Positions 50,944-60,025 of a stretch of 64,000 nt of DNA are shown piece by piece; position 1 is the first letter of the stretch; every line of letters begins with the position of its first letter. This stretch comes from an uncultured Pseudomonadota bacterium (GTDB lineage Bacteria; Myxococcota_A; Polyangia; Nannocystales; Nannocystaceae). The notes below the pieces were generated by a model. That model saw only the letters and a program-made list of their open reading frames with translations. It did no database searches and was not told where the DNA came from. The position numbers were made by a program, and so were the translations under genes. The stretch spans positions 1-64,000 of the forward strand of contig CAJXVA010000003.1 of NCBI GenBank assembly GCA_913061055.1, read 5' to 3'.

Positions 50944-51860
50944 ACTACGACGCAGCGCTCCAGGCCGCCCGGATGAGCCAGGCGGAACTCGACCGACCCA
51001 GCTTCACCGGGCTCGAGGCCCGGCTCGCATGGCAACCCAGTGCCCGGCCGGCGGACTCTACACGTTGGCTCGCCTCGGCCATGGCGGGACTCGCCGCGCT
51101 CGTGTTCGCGGTCGACGCTTGGATCAGTCTGAACTTGGGGAGCCCGGTCGTGCTCGTGCTTGGACTTCCGGCGGCGATTCTGGCCGCGTCTGCCATCGCG
51201 ATTCACCGCCCAAGTTTCGGTGCTCAGCTGTCCGCCCGCGGGGCGTGGTGGACGTTCCTTTTCTTTGGCACCGCGTGGGCACTCACTCCGGCCGAGACCC
51301 TTCCGGCAGCAGGGGCGTTGGTGGCGTGGGGTTGTGGAGCCGCGCTGATCGCCGCGGGTCGAGATGGTCTGCACCGCGGACAGACCCAGGCGGCGTTCGA
51401 CCCGGTTGCGTTTCGAGGGACGCTCCTGGCGGCGATTGTGCTCGCACTGATCAACGCCCACTTGCTGGCGCTGCTCGGAGCGACGCGCGTCGAGGCGCTC
51501 GGCGTTCAAGGCCCGTCCGTCGCAATCCTGGTCGCGAGCGCGGGCTGCTTCGCGACCGTCCTTGGCTTGGCTCGACTCCGAGCCTGGGCCGTCCTGTGCG
51601 GTGCCCTGGTCAGTGCCGCGATCATTCCCCTCGTCGCGCTCACGTTGGATCCCCCCGTAGCCCCGATCTTGATCGGCAGCGCGACGGTTCAGCTGGTCCT
51701 GCTCGGTCGAGTCCTCCACGGTTTCTATCGCGGGTCCCGCTCCATCGGCCAGCGCCGGGAGGTTCCCAGGCTGCTCACCGCGGTCCTCATCATGGCTTTG
51801 CTGGCGACCGCGACCATCGTGGCCCTCTCGGAGACGTACGCTCATGCCCTCACCCACTGA
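50940..51860 (+). CDS. polytopic membrane protein in the sigma factor operon
   Basis: Encodes 306 residues. A short cytosolic N-terminus (MNYDAALQAARMSQAELDRP) is followed by about nine membrane segments from residue 42 on, such as WLASAMAGLAALVFAVDAWI and RVLHGFYR near the end. ATGA overlap with the sigma gene and 17-bp overlap with the lipoprotein gene show one operon. The N-terminal arm could bind the sigma factor, as in membrane anti-sigma proteins, but it has no known anti-sigma domain. This is inference from position. Confidence 0.8.
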   Translation: MNYDAALQAARMSQAELDRPSFTGLEARLAWQPSARPADSTRWLASAMAGLAALVFAVDAWISLNLGSPVVLVLGLPAAILAASAIAIHRPSFGAQLSARGAWWTFLFFGTAWALTPAETLPAAGALVAWGCGAALIAAGRDGLHRGQTQAAFDPVAFRGTLLAAIVLALINAHLLALLGATRVEALGVQGPSVAILVASAGCFATVLGLARLRAWAVLCGALVSAAIIPLVALTLDPPVAPILIGSATVQLVLLGRVLHGFYRGSRSIGQRREVPRLLTAVLIMALLATATIVALSETYAHALTH

Positions 51861-52341
51861 GAACCTCCTGCTCGCCGTACTGATCGGTCCGTGGCTCGCC
51901 GGCTGCGGCATCCTCGAACGCGCCGCATGTGGCGAGCCCTGCACCGCCAAGCCGACTCCCGTCGAGGGCACTCCCGATGACTTCACGCGGGACCAGGATC
52001 CACGAAGTGGGGTCGAAGCCTCCCCGGTCGTCGCGTGCGAGGACAACGACGACGCGATGTTCATCTTCGCGACCACCGACGGTGACGAGGCCGATGCCGA
52101 TGCCTGGGTCGGCGCGCGGCTCCTCCCGGCGCTCAACGCCGCCGAGATCCGCACCAGCTGGAACGTTGTGCGCTGTGAGTCGTTCGACCGCCCCGCCTAC
52201 AACGTGCTCGACTGGAGGGAAGTCGATGCGGTGATCGATCTCCTGGGCGAGCTCGCGGAAGAGGACGGGGTCTCGATTCAGCTCGCGATCACCGTGGGCC
52301 CAGAGCCCGGTGCGTGCCCGAGCATCGGCTGCGGCGTGTGA
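51844..52341 (+). CDS. lipoprotein in the sigma factor operon
   Basis: Encodes 165 residues, starting inside the previous gene (overlap 17 bp). Signal MPSPTENLLLAVLIGPWLAG then C. The mature part opens ILERAACGEPCTAKPTPVEG and continues with a compact domain: MFIFATTDGDEADADAWVGA, RLLPALNAAEIRTSWNVVRC, EVDAVIDLLGELAEEDGVSI, ending GACPSIGCGV. Six Cys. I do not recognise the fold. A periplasmic sensing role for the operon is a natural guess. Confidence 0.75.
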   Translation: MPSPTENLLLAVLIGPWLAGCGILERAACGEPCTAKPTPVEGTPDDFTRDQDPRSGVEASPVVACEDNDDAMFIFATTDGDEADADAWVGARLLPALNAAEIRTSWNVVRCESFDRPAYNVLDWREVDAVIDLLGELAEEDGVSIQLAITVGPEPGACPSIGCGV

Positions 52342-52411
52342 AGCCGTGCGACCGACCCGACCTCGAGACACCGAAGCTTGACGCCGACCGAGCAGACCGG
52401 ATACGCAGATC

Positions 52412-52651
52412 ATGATGCGTCTGCTCCCTCCCCTCGCGCTCTTGGCGGTGATCGCCTGCGGAGCAGACGAGCCGGTGGCGCCCGAAACACCGACTTCGGT
52501 CGAGAGCCCATCGGATGGCTGGGCGGTTGAGAACGCTCGGGTGGGGTTCGGGCGTGCTTCCCCCGGACCCGGGTTCGAGCCTCCTGCACCCGAGAAGACC
52601 TCGAAGTTCCGAGCTCGGCTACAACGGCTTCGGGGCTTGCTCCCCAAGTAG
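52412..52651 (+). CDS. small lipoprotein in the sigma factor operon
   Basis: Encodes 79 residues, signal MMRLLPPLALLAVIAC with ATG at 52412 (or 52415). The mature 63 residues (GADEPVAPETPTSVESPSDG, ASPGPGFEPPAPEKTSKFRA, RLQRLRGLLPK) are disordered and end basic. It lies 70 bp after the previous gene and probably closes the operon. No known family. Confidence 0.65.
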   Translation: MMRLLPPLALLAVIACGADEPVAPETPTSVESPSDGWAVENARVGFGRASPGPGFEPPAPEKTSKFRARLQRLRGLLPK

Positions 52652-52677
52652 GCGCACCCGGGCCGATCCCAGGTCGC

Positions 52678-52715
52678 AAAAAAGCCCCGGTGCATCAGGG
52701 GCGATACACCGGGGC
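52678..52715 (-). terminator. strong intrinsic terminator of the RskA-like lipoprotein gene
   Basis: On the minus strand CCCCGGTG (52715-52708) pairs perfectly with CACCGGGG (52693-52686) over a 14-nt loop, and is followed by a run of seven T (52684-52678 complement). Stem plus T tract is the classic intrinsic form. It lies 50 bp past the stop of the minus-strand gene starting at 54066. On the plus strand there is no T tract, but the stem may also end the sigma operon. Confidence 0.8.
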
Positions 52716-52764
52716 GACACAGCCCGAGGCAGGAAGTGGAAAGGGGGGTGCCTCGGACCGACTC

Positions 52765-54066
52765 CTACTCCAGGGTCGCGAGACCCGAAACTTGCGATTG
52801 CTCGGCGATGTTGCCGAGCGACTGGAAGACGCCTGCGCCTTCTTCAGCGACGGGCCCAGCGAGCGGCTTGATGAAGAACGGCATCGGGCTGTCGTCGGGG
52901 TCAGGCTCGACGGACAGGACGACCGTGGTTCCCGTCAGCTTCATCGCGGGGTCGATGAAGTCCTGACCGGGGAACGGAGGCGCTCCATCGGGACCTGCAG
53001 CAGGGCCCGCACCATCGCGGTCCGCCATCGAGGGGTCGACGAACGTTCCGGTCGAGATCGGTCCGTCCTCGCCCACGACCCAGCCTTCGTAGCGCCACCC
53101 CGCGGGCAGCTCCGGAAGCTCGAGGCCCGCGCCGGGTCCGGCTGCCGGCTCGAGGAACCAGACGCCTTGGTCGAAGTCGTCCGCGATCCCTGCCGTCGTG
53201 GGCGTCTCGAGGATGAAGCCGCCCTTGGAGTCCAAGAAGTCCGTCCCGAATGCAGCGCCGTGGTTCATGGTCAGCTGTGCGACTCCGCCATCGAAGGGAC
53301 CGGCCACGATGTGCGTGTCCGAAGGTGCGGGGTCGTCACCGAACTTGGGCTCGATGGTGAGCACGAACATCACGCTTGCGTCCGCAAGCTCGCGGTCGAT
53401 GTTGAAGGTGTGGCTGTCCTCGTCGCCGTTGACGACGAAGCGACCCGACGTAACCGGGCCGTCCTCGGTGATCAGCCATCCCTCGTAGAGGAAGTCGTCG
53501 CCGAGCACCGGAAGGTCGGCAAACGAGAGCTCGAGCTTGGCGTCGTTGCTGCCCCCGTCGGTCACGCCGCACCACACGTCGACACTGGTCTTGGCGCACA
53601 GGAAGGCGTCGCTGGTGAGCTCCGAAACGTTGGCCGGTGAAACGCCCTGGGCCCGCGCCATCGCGCCGAACACTTCACTGCTGGCCGAGTCGAACCGGTC
53701 GCCGTGGATCGTCGCCAGGAACCCGCCGACATCCATCGTCGCGGTGCGCGAGTACAGGTTGCAGGACGCCGCTTCCCCGTTGCTGACGCAGATGCTGTAG
53801 ACGCCGTAGCGGTAGTCGAGACCTTCGCGGGTCAGCGACGTGAAGCCGCCGGAGCGGTCGAAGATGTCGTAGAGCTCGACCGCTGCGTCGCCGCGGATCT
53901 GCAAGACGTCGTAGGCGCCCGCATCGGCGATTGCCACTTCGGAGCCATCGGCTTTGCCCGCTGGGGCACCGAGCGCATCGGGGTTCACGCCTTCAAACGA
54001 CTCGCCGGAGTCACAAGCCAGGGGTGCGAGAGCAAGGAGGACGATGGTGCTGAGTTTCTTGGACAT
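52765..54066 (-). CDS. lipoprotein with two RskA-like (anti-sigma-K) domains
   Basis: Encodes 433 residues from the ATG at 54066 (MSKKLSTIVLLALAPLAC). The residue after the lipid Cys is Asp, unlike the other lipoproteins here. An N-terminal domain (YDVLQIRGDAAVELYDIFDR, GYG/YGVYSICVSN) precedes two copies of a beta-domain with the RskA pattern: LYEGWLITEDGPVTSGRFVV ... VLTIEPKFGDDPAPSDTHIV, and WRYEGWVVGEDGPISTGTFV ... VVLSVEPDPDDSP. That is the 'Y-E-G-W...G-P-V-S-x-G...EP...P' fold of periplasmic anti-sigma-K domains, here without a membrane helix or a cytosolic sigma-binding helix. It converges on the ECF operon. Confidence 0.75.
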   Translation of the reverse strand: MSKKLSTIVLLALAPLACDSGESFEGVNPDALGAPAGKADGSEVAIADAGAYDVLQIRGDAAVELYDIFDRSGGFTSLTREGLDYRYGVYSICVSNGEAASCNLYSRTATMDVGGFLATIHGDRFDSASSEVFGAMARAQGVSPANVSELTSDAFLCAKTSVDVWCGVTDGGSNDAKLELSFADLPVLGDDFLYEGWLITEDGPVTSGRFVVNGDEDSHTFNIDRELADASVMFVLTIEPKFGDDPAPSDTHIVAGPFDGGVAQLTMNHGAAFGTDFLDSKGGFILETPTTAGIADDFDQGVWFLEPAAGPGAGLELPELPAGWRYEGWVVGEDGPISTGTFVDPSMADRDGAGPAAGPDGAPPFPGQDFIDPAMKLTGTTVVLSVEPDPDDSPMPFFIKPLAGPVAEEGAGVFQSLGNIAEQSQVSGLATLE

Positions 54067-54413
54067 GATTTGGATCTCACTTGGGTCGGAAGCCGCGCCC
54101 GCACGCCGCTTCGTGGTGAATCCCGCTCGACGTCGGCGGTATGCGTCCAAGGTCCGAAACCAACCAGGTCAACGATTCGCACTGGCTGTGCACACTTCGG
54201 CAACAATGCCCGTGACGTCCCGAATCCGGGGTGTAAGACCCACATCGGCGCGTCACAGCGGGGTCGAGAAACTTTGCGACGGACTTCGAAGACGAGTCAG
54301 AGTCGCCCCGACGCCCCCCACCACTCCGACACGGGGCCCGTTCGCAGATTGACGCAAGCGCACCGCAGCGTACGGATTCTTCGTCGCGCTCCAAGCTGCT
54401 ACCCTGTGCTCTG
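54067..54413. other. 347-bp divergent intergenic region
   Basis: Holds the promoters of the RskA-like lipoprotein (left) and the DUF1554-like lipoprotein (right). Short frames here are Arg-rich and unconvincing. I see no clear -35/-10 pair or operator. Confidence 0.4.
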
Positions 54414-55784
54414 ATGCTGCGCGACCACACTCGCCTGCCGCCGGCCATCGTGCTCGTGGGCGTACTCGGTGCGTGCTCCTCCTCGGGCAGCGTCTTCGAG
54501 TGTCAGCAGGACGAGGGATGTGTCGTCGCGGGCGTCGCCGGGTTCTGCGAGGACAACGGGTACTGCTCGTTCCCCGACGAGGACTGCGACTCGGGCCGAA
54601 GGTTCGGCGAAAAGGCCCCCGAAGAGCTCGCGAGCGTTTGCGTTCCCCGCAGCGCAGACACCGATTCCCCCGGCTCCAGCACCACCGGCTTGGCGGAATC
54701 CTCGAGCAGCAGCGACGGCACCACCGGCTCGGGGGACACCGAGGTCGCGGATACCACCGCAGCCGCCAGCTCGAGCAGCAGTTCCACCGGCTCCATGCCG
54801 GTCCTGGAGGGCAACTACGTGTTCGTCTCCTCGCAGACCGTGGCCGTCACCGAGTCGGTGGTCGAGGATGCTGACGTCCTGTGCAACGACCTGGCCCAGG
54901 CCGCCGGACTCCCGGGCACGTTCGTCGCGTGGTTGTCGTCGGAGGGTGATGCCCGCGACCGGCTGCGGCTGGACAACATCACCGCGCAGGGCTGGATTCG
55001 ACCCGACGGTCGTCCGTTCGCGAACACGATAGGCGAGCTGGTGCTCGGCACCATCTTCTACCCGCCCGTCCTCGACGAGACTGGCATGCACGTTGGCTCC
55101 GTCTCTGTGATGACCGGCACCAATGGTGACGGCACCCGGTCGGATCGTTGCGCGAGCTGGACCGACACAACCGCCAAGGATCGCTACCTGATCGGACAAA
55201 CGGACGCCGGGTTCGACCGCTGGACCAACACCGGGCTCGCGGCCTGCGACGTCCCCAACCGCGTCTACTGCTTCGGTGTCGACCGGGTCGAGGAGGTGAG
55301 CTTCACCCCAGTCGAAGGCCGGCTCGCGTTCATCTCGGAGTCTCCGCTCCCCGCCAACAGCGGGCTCGAGGGGTTCGACGCCGCATGTGCTGCGACCGCC
55401 GTCAATGCGAACCTGGACGGGTCCTTCAAGGCGCTCATCGCCACCACTTCAGCTCCTGCGTTGGCGCGGTTCGATCTCGACGGCCAGCCATGGGTCAACG
55501 CCCTCGGCGTGCCCCTCACCCTCGAAGACGCGCCGCTCGCCAACGTCATCCGGCTCGACGCCCCCATCGGATTCTTGGCCGGCGGCGAAGCGATCGACGC
55601 CGGGCTGTGGTCTGGCGCGGAGGCGATCGGACTCACGGCGACAACCCGATCCTGCTTGGACTGGACCAGCCTCGACCCGGCCGAACGGGGCGAGTATTCG
55701 CGAAGCCCGGAGACCGTCAACTGGTTCGGTATCGGTTCGGAGGCGTGCGACGTCACCCGGCGCGTCGCGTGCTTTGAAGAATGA
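54414..55784 (+). CDS. lipoprotein with duplicated endostatin/DUF1554-like domain
   Basis: Encodes 456 residues; signal MLRDHTRLPPAIVLVGVLGA then C. A Cys unit (CQQDEGCVVAGVAGFCEDNG) and a Ser/Thr/Gly linker precede two related domains. The first (about 138-290) has YVFVSSQTVAVTESVVEDAD, LAQAAGLPGTFVAWLSSEGD, GWIRPDGRPFANTIGELVLG, RCASWTDTTAKDRYLIGQTD and ACDVPNRVYCFG. The second (about 300-456) repeats it in weaker form: LAFISESPLPANSGLEGFDA, FKALIATTSAPALARFDLDG, CLDWTSLDPAERG, ACDVTRRVACFE. This matches the endostatin-like (DUF1554) fold of bacterial surface proteins. A binding role is likely. Confidence 0.8.
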   Translation: MLRDHTRLPPAIVLVGVLGACSSSGSVFECQQDEGCVVAGVAGFCEDNGYCSFPDEDCDSGRRFGEKAPEELASVCVPRSADTDSPGSSTTGLAESSSSSDGTTGSGDTEVADTTAAASSSSSSTGSMPVLEGNYVFVSSQTVAVTESVVEDADVLCNDLAQAAGLPGTFVAWLSSEGDARDRLRLDNITAQGWIRPDGRPFANTIGELVLGTIFYPPVLDETGMHVGSVSVMTGTNGDGTRSDRCASWTDTTAKDRYLIGQTDAGFDRWTNTGLAACDVPNRVYCFGVDRVEEVSFTPVEGRLAFISESPLPANSGLEGFDAACAATAVNANLDGSFKALIATTSAPALARFDLDGQPWVNALGVPLTLEDAPLANVIRLDAPIGFLAGGEAIDAGLWSGAEAIGLTATTRSCLDWTSLDPAERGEYSRSPETVNWFGIGSEACDVTRRVACFEE

Positions 55785-55791
55785 GGCCGCG

Positions 55792-57012
55792 CTACAGCGT
55801 CGCGATTCGGGCCGCGAGCTGCTCGCCGAACTTCTGATTGCTGAGCACGTTGGTGTGGTAGTCGCAGCCCCACCCGTCCTCGGCATCGATGACGAAGCGC
55901 TCGGTGGTGCTGTTGGCGTCCCCGAACTGCTCGACGGCATCGGTCACCCAGCTCTCGCTGTCGCTTCCCCAGTGGGCCCACGAGATGCCGACGATCGTCG
56001 CGGCCGGATAGCGCGTCCGCACGTCGGCGAGCAGCGCCACGTAGGCTCCGACGAAGTTTTCGTAGGAGATCGCGGCGGAGAAGTCGTTCGTGCCGAGGTT
56101 GACCACAACCACGTCCGCGGGCTGGGCGGATGCGTCCCACTCCGGCTCGGCCTGGGTCGTGAACAGCCGCGGCCAGAGCACGGGCATCGGCTCGTCGAGG
56201 TTGCCGCCGTAGTTCTGATACACGCCCTTGCCGGAGTACGCGATGAGGTGGGCCGAGGCCCCAAGCTCGCGGGCGGCCACCATCGCGTACGACGCGTACG
56301 CGCTCTGTGTGGGAGCGGAGAAGTTCTCGTCGCCGTTCGCACACTCGACGCCGTAGCCCGCTGTCAGCGAATCTCCGATGAACTCGACGTGAAGATCGTA
56401 GGGCCACGGCGTGTCGACGAACGTCGTGTCTGCCCCGAGCTCGAACCCGGTGTATTCGACGATCCCAAAGTACCCCTCGTTGCGCCGAACGACCTCGATC
56501 TCGTGCTCGCCGGCGGGGAGCCCGGAGGCCACCACGTAGGTCTGCGGCCCGCTCTCGGTCACGAACACCTCGGTCGGGGCGCCGTCGACAACCGCTTGAA
56601 AGTGGATGCCCGAGGGTCCGTCCAGACCGATCGAGATCGACGTGCCATCGATCCGGGTTCGCGCGGTCGAGCCCGACCATGACGCACGGGGCCCGCCCTT
56701 TCCCGACAGCTCGAAGCGGCCCATGTAGTGCTCTTGATAGGTCGCCTCGGGTGGTCCGCCGGTCGACTCCTCCCCGACGCCCGTCTCCTGGCCTTCGCTG
56801 GTCGAATCCCCAGAACCCGGCGTCGTCGTCCCCGAGCTTCCACTCGTGCTCCCTCCGCGGCTCGACGCCTCGCCCGCGTCGGACCCGGTTGCGCCCGTGG
56901 TCGCGGACGAGGTCGAACTCGCCCCATCCCACCCTTGCGGACCGTCATCTTCGGCAGCGCAACCGGTTGCAACGGCGCAGGCACCCAGCATCAACAACAA
57001 CGTCCACCGCAC
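55792..57012 (-). CDS. SGNH hydrolase of carbohydrate esterase family 2 type
   Basis: Encodes 406 residues; lipoprotein signal MRWTLLLMLGACAVATGC, then a Ser/Thr/Gly linker to about residue 85. A beta-jelly roll (about 90-195) precedes the SGNH domain. Catalytic blocks: HVEFIGDSLTAGYGVECANG with the nucleophile Ser, IAYSGKGVYQNYGG, VVVNLGTNDFS (Asn block), and WGCDYHTNVLSNQKFGEQLA (Asp and His). Jelly roll plus SGNH with a GCDYH C-terminal block is CE2 architecture; these deacetylate plant or bacterial polysaccharides. It acts outside the cell, lipid-anchored. Gene converges with the DUF1554-like gene, 7 bp between stops. Confidence 0.9.
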   Translation of the reverse strand: MRWTLLLMLGACAVATGCAAEDDGPQGWDGASSTSSATTGATGSDAGEASSRGGSTSGSSGTTTPGSGDSTSEGQETGVGEESTGGPPEATYQEHYMGRFELSGKGGPRASWSGSTARTRIDGTSISIGLDGPSGIHFQAVVDGAPTEVFVTESGPQTYVVASGLPAGEHEIEVVRRNEGYFGIVEYTGFELGADTTFVDTPWPYDLHVEFIGDSLTAGYGVECANGDENFSAPTQSAYASYAMVAARELGASAHLIAYSGKGVYQNYGGNLDEPMPVLWPRLFTTQAEPEWDASAQPADVVVVNLGTNDFSAAISYENFVGAYVALLADVRTRYPAATIVGISWAHWGSDSESWVTDAVEQFGDANSTTERFVIDAEDGWGCDYHTNVLSNQKFGEQLAARIATL

Positions 57013-57052
57013 GCCACAAGGATACCGGAGTTCTTGGGAGCTCGGCTGACGC

Positions 57053-58378
57053 TCACAGCGCCTGGTTTGAGAACGACAACAGGGACTCGAACACCTGCAG
57101 CATCAGAGTCTCGGTGTTTGGACCCGTAGAGTTGAGCAAGATGACCAGGCCCACGTCGGTCTCCGCGTCATAGCCCATCGCCGTCGCCACGCCGGGGTCG
57201 CCTCCGGTGTGCCCCGTCATTCCCAAGAAGAACTCCCAGTAGATGCCTTGGCCGTCGCCGTCACCAAGGTCGACGAAGTCGAGCATCTCCGCGATCGAGT
57301 CAGGCTGCAGAACCGTCGCGCCCGGTAGCGATCCCTCGCCGGGAACGATGGCGGCGAGGTAGCGCGAGAGGTCGTCGACGCTGCTGTACAGGGCGCCGTC
57401 GGCAAACGTCGACAAGTTGTAGCGCGGGATCGGGACGAAGCCGTCTTCGTACATGTGGGGGACCGCCGCGCTGTCGGGGTCAGGGAGCTCGTCCCGCATC
57501 CACCGGGTGTGCTCGAGACCGAGTGGACCGAACACCTCGGCGTTGGTGAACGCGATGAAGTCTTGCCCGAGCGCGTCCTGGGTCGCGTACCCCAACGAAG
57601 CCGAAGCGAGCCCTGCTCCGATGTTGCTGTACTCGTAGGTCGTGCCTGGCTCTGCGTCGGGACCGTCGGCGTAGTTCTCTTCGGTGTACATCTCGCCGGC
57701 GGGATCGAGATAGGCGGCGAGGTACTCCTCCAAGCCCGGCATCGGTGTCTCGGGGCAAAACTTCTGCTGGTCGGGCAACGCGTACGCAGAGCCGTCTTCG
57801 CTGGTGTACGCGCACTCGTACCAGAGGGTGTCCACGATGCCGGAGCGGTGCTGCGCCAGGCTGCGGTAGGTGATCTGCTCGTCCCGGGCGTGCGGGTTGT
57901 CGACGGAGAAGGGCACCTCGATTACATCGTCGAGATCGATGATTCCCATCTCCTGAGCTCGCATCATCGCCACGCCCACGAAGGTCTTGCTGATCGAGCC
58001 CAGGCGAAACGCGGTGTCGGTACCCACCGGCGCCATCGACCCCAGATCGCGCGTGCCGAAGCCTGCGGTCCACACCACCGTGTCGCCTTTGACGATGCCG
58101 ACCGCCATGCCGGGCGCGCCGGCGTCGCTGAGAATGGTCCCGAGTTCGTCTTCGAGCGCGGCGAAGTCGGGCTCGGTCTCCCCCGTGCTGGATTCGTCGC
58201 CACCGCTGCTCTCGCTCTCGCTTTCGCTTTCGCTTTCGCTTTCGGTGTCCGTGGCATCCGATGCCGTCGTCTCTGCCGCGGTCGAGGTGTCCTCGGCCGG
58301 GGTCTCGTCGGCGGGGCTTCCGTCCGAACAAGCGGTGAGGGATAGAGCAAGGAAGGTGAGCGTGGTGCAGGTCCGCAT
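57053..58378 (-). CDS. serine beta-lactamase-like hydrolase, lipoprotein
   Basis: Encodes 441 residues from the ATG at 58378 (signal MRTCTTLTFLALSLTAC), preceded by GGGGAA. A linker with six Ser-Glu pairs (about 45-60) follows. The serine beta-lactamase/DD-peptidase family C motifs are all present: S-I-S-K at 128-131 (SxxK nucleophile), YSN near 242 and HTGGDPG near 398. The family includes carboxypeptidases, esterases and beta-lactamases; which activity cannot be read from motifs. It is exported and lipid-anchored. The longer frame to 58543 is rejected because it puts 55 residues before the signal. Confidence 0.92.
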   Translation of the reverse strand: MRTCTTLTFLALSLTACSDGSPADETPAEDTSTAAETTASDATDTESESESESESESSGGDESSTGETEPDFAALEDELGTILSDAGAPGMAVGIVKGDTVVWTAGFGTRDLGSMAPVGTDTAFRLGSISKTFVGVAMMRAQEMGIIDLDDVIEVPFSVDNPHARDEQITYRSLAQHRSGIVDTLWYECAYTSEDGSAYALPDQQKFCPETPMPGLEEYLAAYLDPAGEMYTEENYADGPDAEPGTTYEYSNIGAGLASASLGYATQDALGQDFIAFTNAEVFGPLGLEHTRWMRDELPDPDSAAVPHMYEDGFVPIPRYNLSTFADGALYSSVDDLSRYLAAIVPGEGSLPGATVLQPDSIAEMLDFVDLGDGDGQGIYWEFFLGMTGHTGGDPGVATAMGYDAETDVGLVILLNSTGPNTETLMLQVFESLLSFSNQAL

Positions 58379-58521
58379 GAGAAGTTCCCCGAGGGTTCGG
58401 AAGCTCAAACACCGCCGCGCGGACCATCTGTCCCCCTTTTGGCAGGACTTTGTTTCGAGCGTAGTAAAACGCACAGGTGAATCGGGAACCTCTGGACCCT
58501 CCAACTGCACAACGCCCTTTG

Positions 58522-59919
58522 ATGCGGTGGGGAAACACATCAAGGATCGTGCTTCTGGGGCTGGCTGCGACGGCGTTGGCCTGCAACTCCGACACCTCGA
58601 GCGGGGCGTTCGAGTCCGCCGCTGGAGACGGTTCCAGCTCCGAGGGAGCGGAGGCGGGCTCGGGCACCTCGCCCTCGAGCAGCAGCAACCCGTCCGCGGG
58701 AGCGACGAGTTCGCCCGGCGGATCGAGCGGCGAGTCCGTCGATGAGACCGGCGACGGAATCAAGCTCGACGTCGGTTCGCCCGAGGGTGGATTTGGCAGC
58801 TGCGAATGCGAGCTCACCTATCTGTGGGTCGCCGACCACGTCGAGGGCACGGTCTCCAAGATCAACACCCGCACGCTCGTCGAAGAGGGTCGCTACCTGA
58901 CCCGCGCCGACGGAAACGGCAACCCGTCACGCACGTCCGTCAACCTCTCGGGCGACGTCGCGGTCGCCAACCGACATGGCGGCCTCACCAAGTTCTACGC
59001 CAACCCGGACAACTGCCTCGACACCAACGGCACCCCCGGCATTCAGACCAGCACGGGTCCAGACGACGTGCTCCCGTGGGACCAAGAAGAGTGCCGTGCG
59101 TGGTTCACGGACTTCCCGACCAGCAACCAGCGCCCTGTCGCATGGACCGGCGATACCACCGAGCCGGGCAACTGCGATGCCAGTGTCTCGCAGGTCTGGA
59201 CCGTGACCTCGACCGTGCCCGGACTGATCCCCGGCCTCGGTGGTGCCGGGGGCGTCACGGCCTCGCTGCTGGATGGGCTCACCGGATCGGTCGATGCCGA
59301 GGTCGACATCCCGGACTTCCCCGGCGGCAGCTTCGGCGCCTACGGGGGCGCGGTCGATGGTGGGGGCAACCTGTACTTCAGCCCGCTGGGCGGCTTCGGT
59401 GCAGCGCTGCTGGCCAAGGTCGACAAGGACACGCTCACCTATCAGATCTGGGACATCCCGGCGGGCGTCGCCCCATACGGCATCACCGTCGACCACAAAG
59501 GTCGGGTGTGGCTCGCCAGCAACTTTGGCAGCATCGCCGGGCGCTTCGATTCGACCACCGAGACCTGGGAAGTCGTCGAAGGCATCGGCGGCGGGTCCGG
59601 GCTCGCCGAGGGGCCCGACGACCTGATGTACGTCAGCCAAGGCAACAGCGTGCACGCGGTCCACATCGACACGCTGGACATCATGGGGACGTGGACCACC
59701 GACGAGGGGGTCAAGGGCGTGAGCTTCGATGCGGACGGCTACCTGTGGGCCGTCACGTACCGCGACGACGAAGACCCCATGTCCGAAGCCGGAGCGTTCA
59801 AGATCGACGTCGACACGATGACCGCCGTCGACGTCTTCACCGGACTGCGCGACCCGTACACCTACTCGGACATGACCGGCAACGCGTTGGGTTCGGTAGC
59901 CTGCGCACCCGAAGGCTGA
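58522..59919 (+). CDS. NHL/Vgb-type beta-propeller lipoprotein
   Basis: Encodes 465 residues from the ATG at 58522 (signal MRWGNTSRIVLLGLAATALA then C). After a Ser/Gly linker to about residue 80, the propeller starts CECELTYLWVADHVEGTVSK. Blades follow with GGAVDGGGNLYFSPLGGFGA, YGITVDHKGRVWLASNFGSI, GPDDLMYVSQGNSVHAVHID and GVSFDADGYLWAVTYRDDED. The 'D..G.(V/L)W' turns are those of NHL or virginiamycin-B-lyase-like propellers. An early DVAVANRHGGLTKFYANPDN segment contributes Asn/His but no known active site. It is divergent from the beta-lactamase-like gene; 143 bp between starts. Confidence 0.85.
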   Translation: MRWGNTSRIVLLGLAATALACNSDTSSGAFESAAGDGSSSEGAEAGSGTSPSSSSNPSAGATSSPGGSSGESVDETGDGIKLDVGSPEGGFGSCECELTYLWVADHVEGTVSKINTRTLVEEGRYLTRADGNGNPSRTSVNLSGDVAVANRHGGLTKFYANPDNCLDTNGTPGIQTSTGPDDVLPWDQEECRAWFTDFPTSNQRPVAWTGDTTEPGNCDASVSQVWTVTSTVPGLIPGLGGAGGVTASLLDGLTGSVDAEVDIPDFPGGSFGAYGGAVDGGGNLYFSPLGGFGAALLAKVDKDTLTYQIWDIPAGVAPYGITVDHKGRVWLASNFGSIAGRFDSTTETWEVVEGIGGGSGLAEGPDDLMYVSQGNSVHAVHIDTLDIMGTWTTDEGVKGVSFDADGYLWAVTYRDDEDPMSEAGAFKIDVDTMTAVDVFTGLRDPYTYSDMTGNALGSVACAPEG

Positions 59920-60025
59920 GCGAACCCGCCCGTGACCGCGACACACCTGTCGCGGTCGACCGTCCAATTTGGACAAAATCGAGTCCGTGCGTGGACAAAA
60001 ACTCGCGTCGCGACACCATGGATGC

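Noticed and set aside
50328-52154. Minus-strand open frame of 608 codons
   Set aside because: Covers the ECF sigma operon in antisense; Arg/Ser-rich and featureless, whereas the plus-strand genes have clear domains and coupled starts.
58204-58240. Hexanucleotide run (CTTTCG/CTCTCG) considered as a phase-variable switch
   Set aside because: The unit is six bases and stays in frame (Ser-Glu), so slippage would only change linker length, not switch expression.
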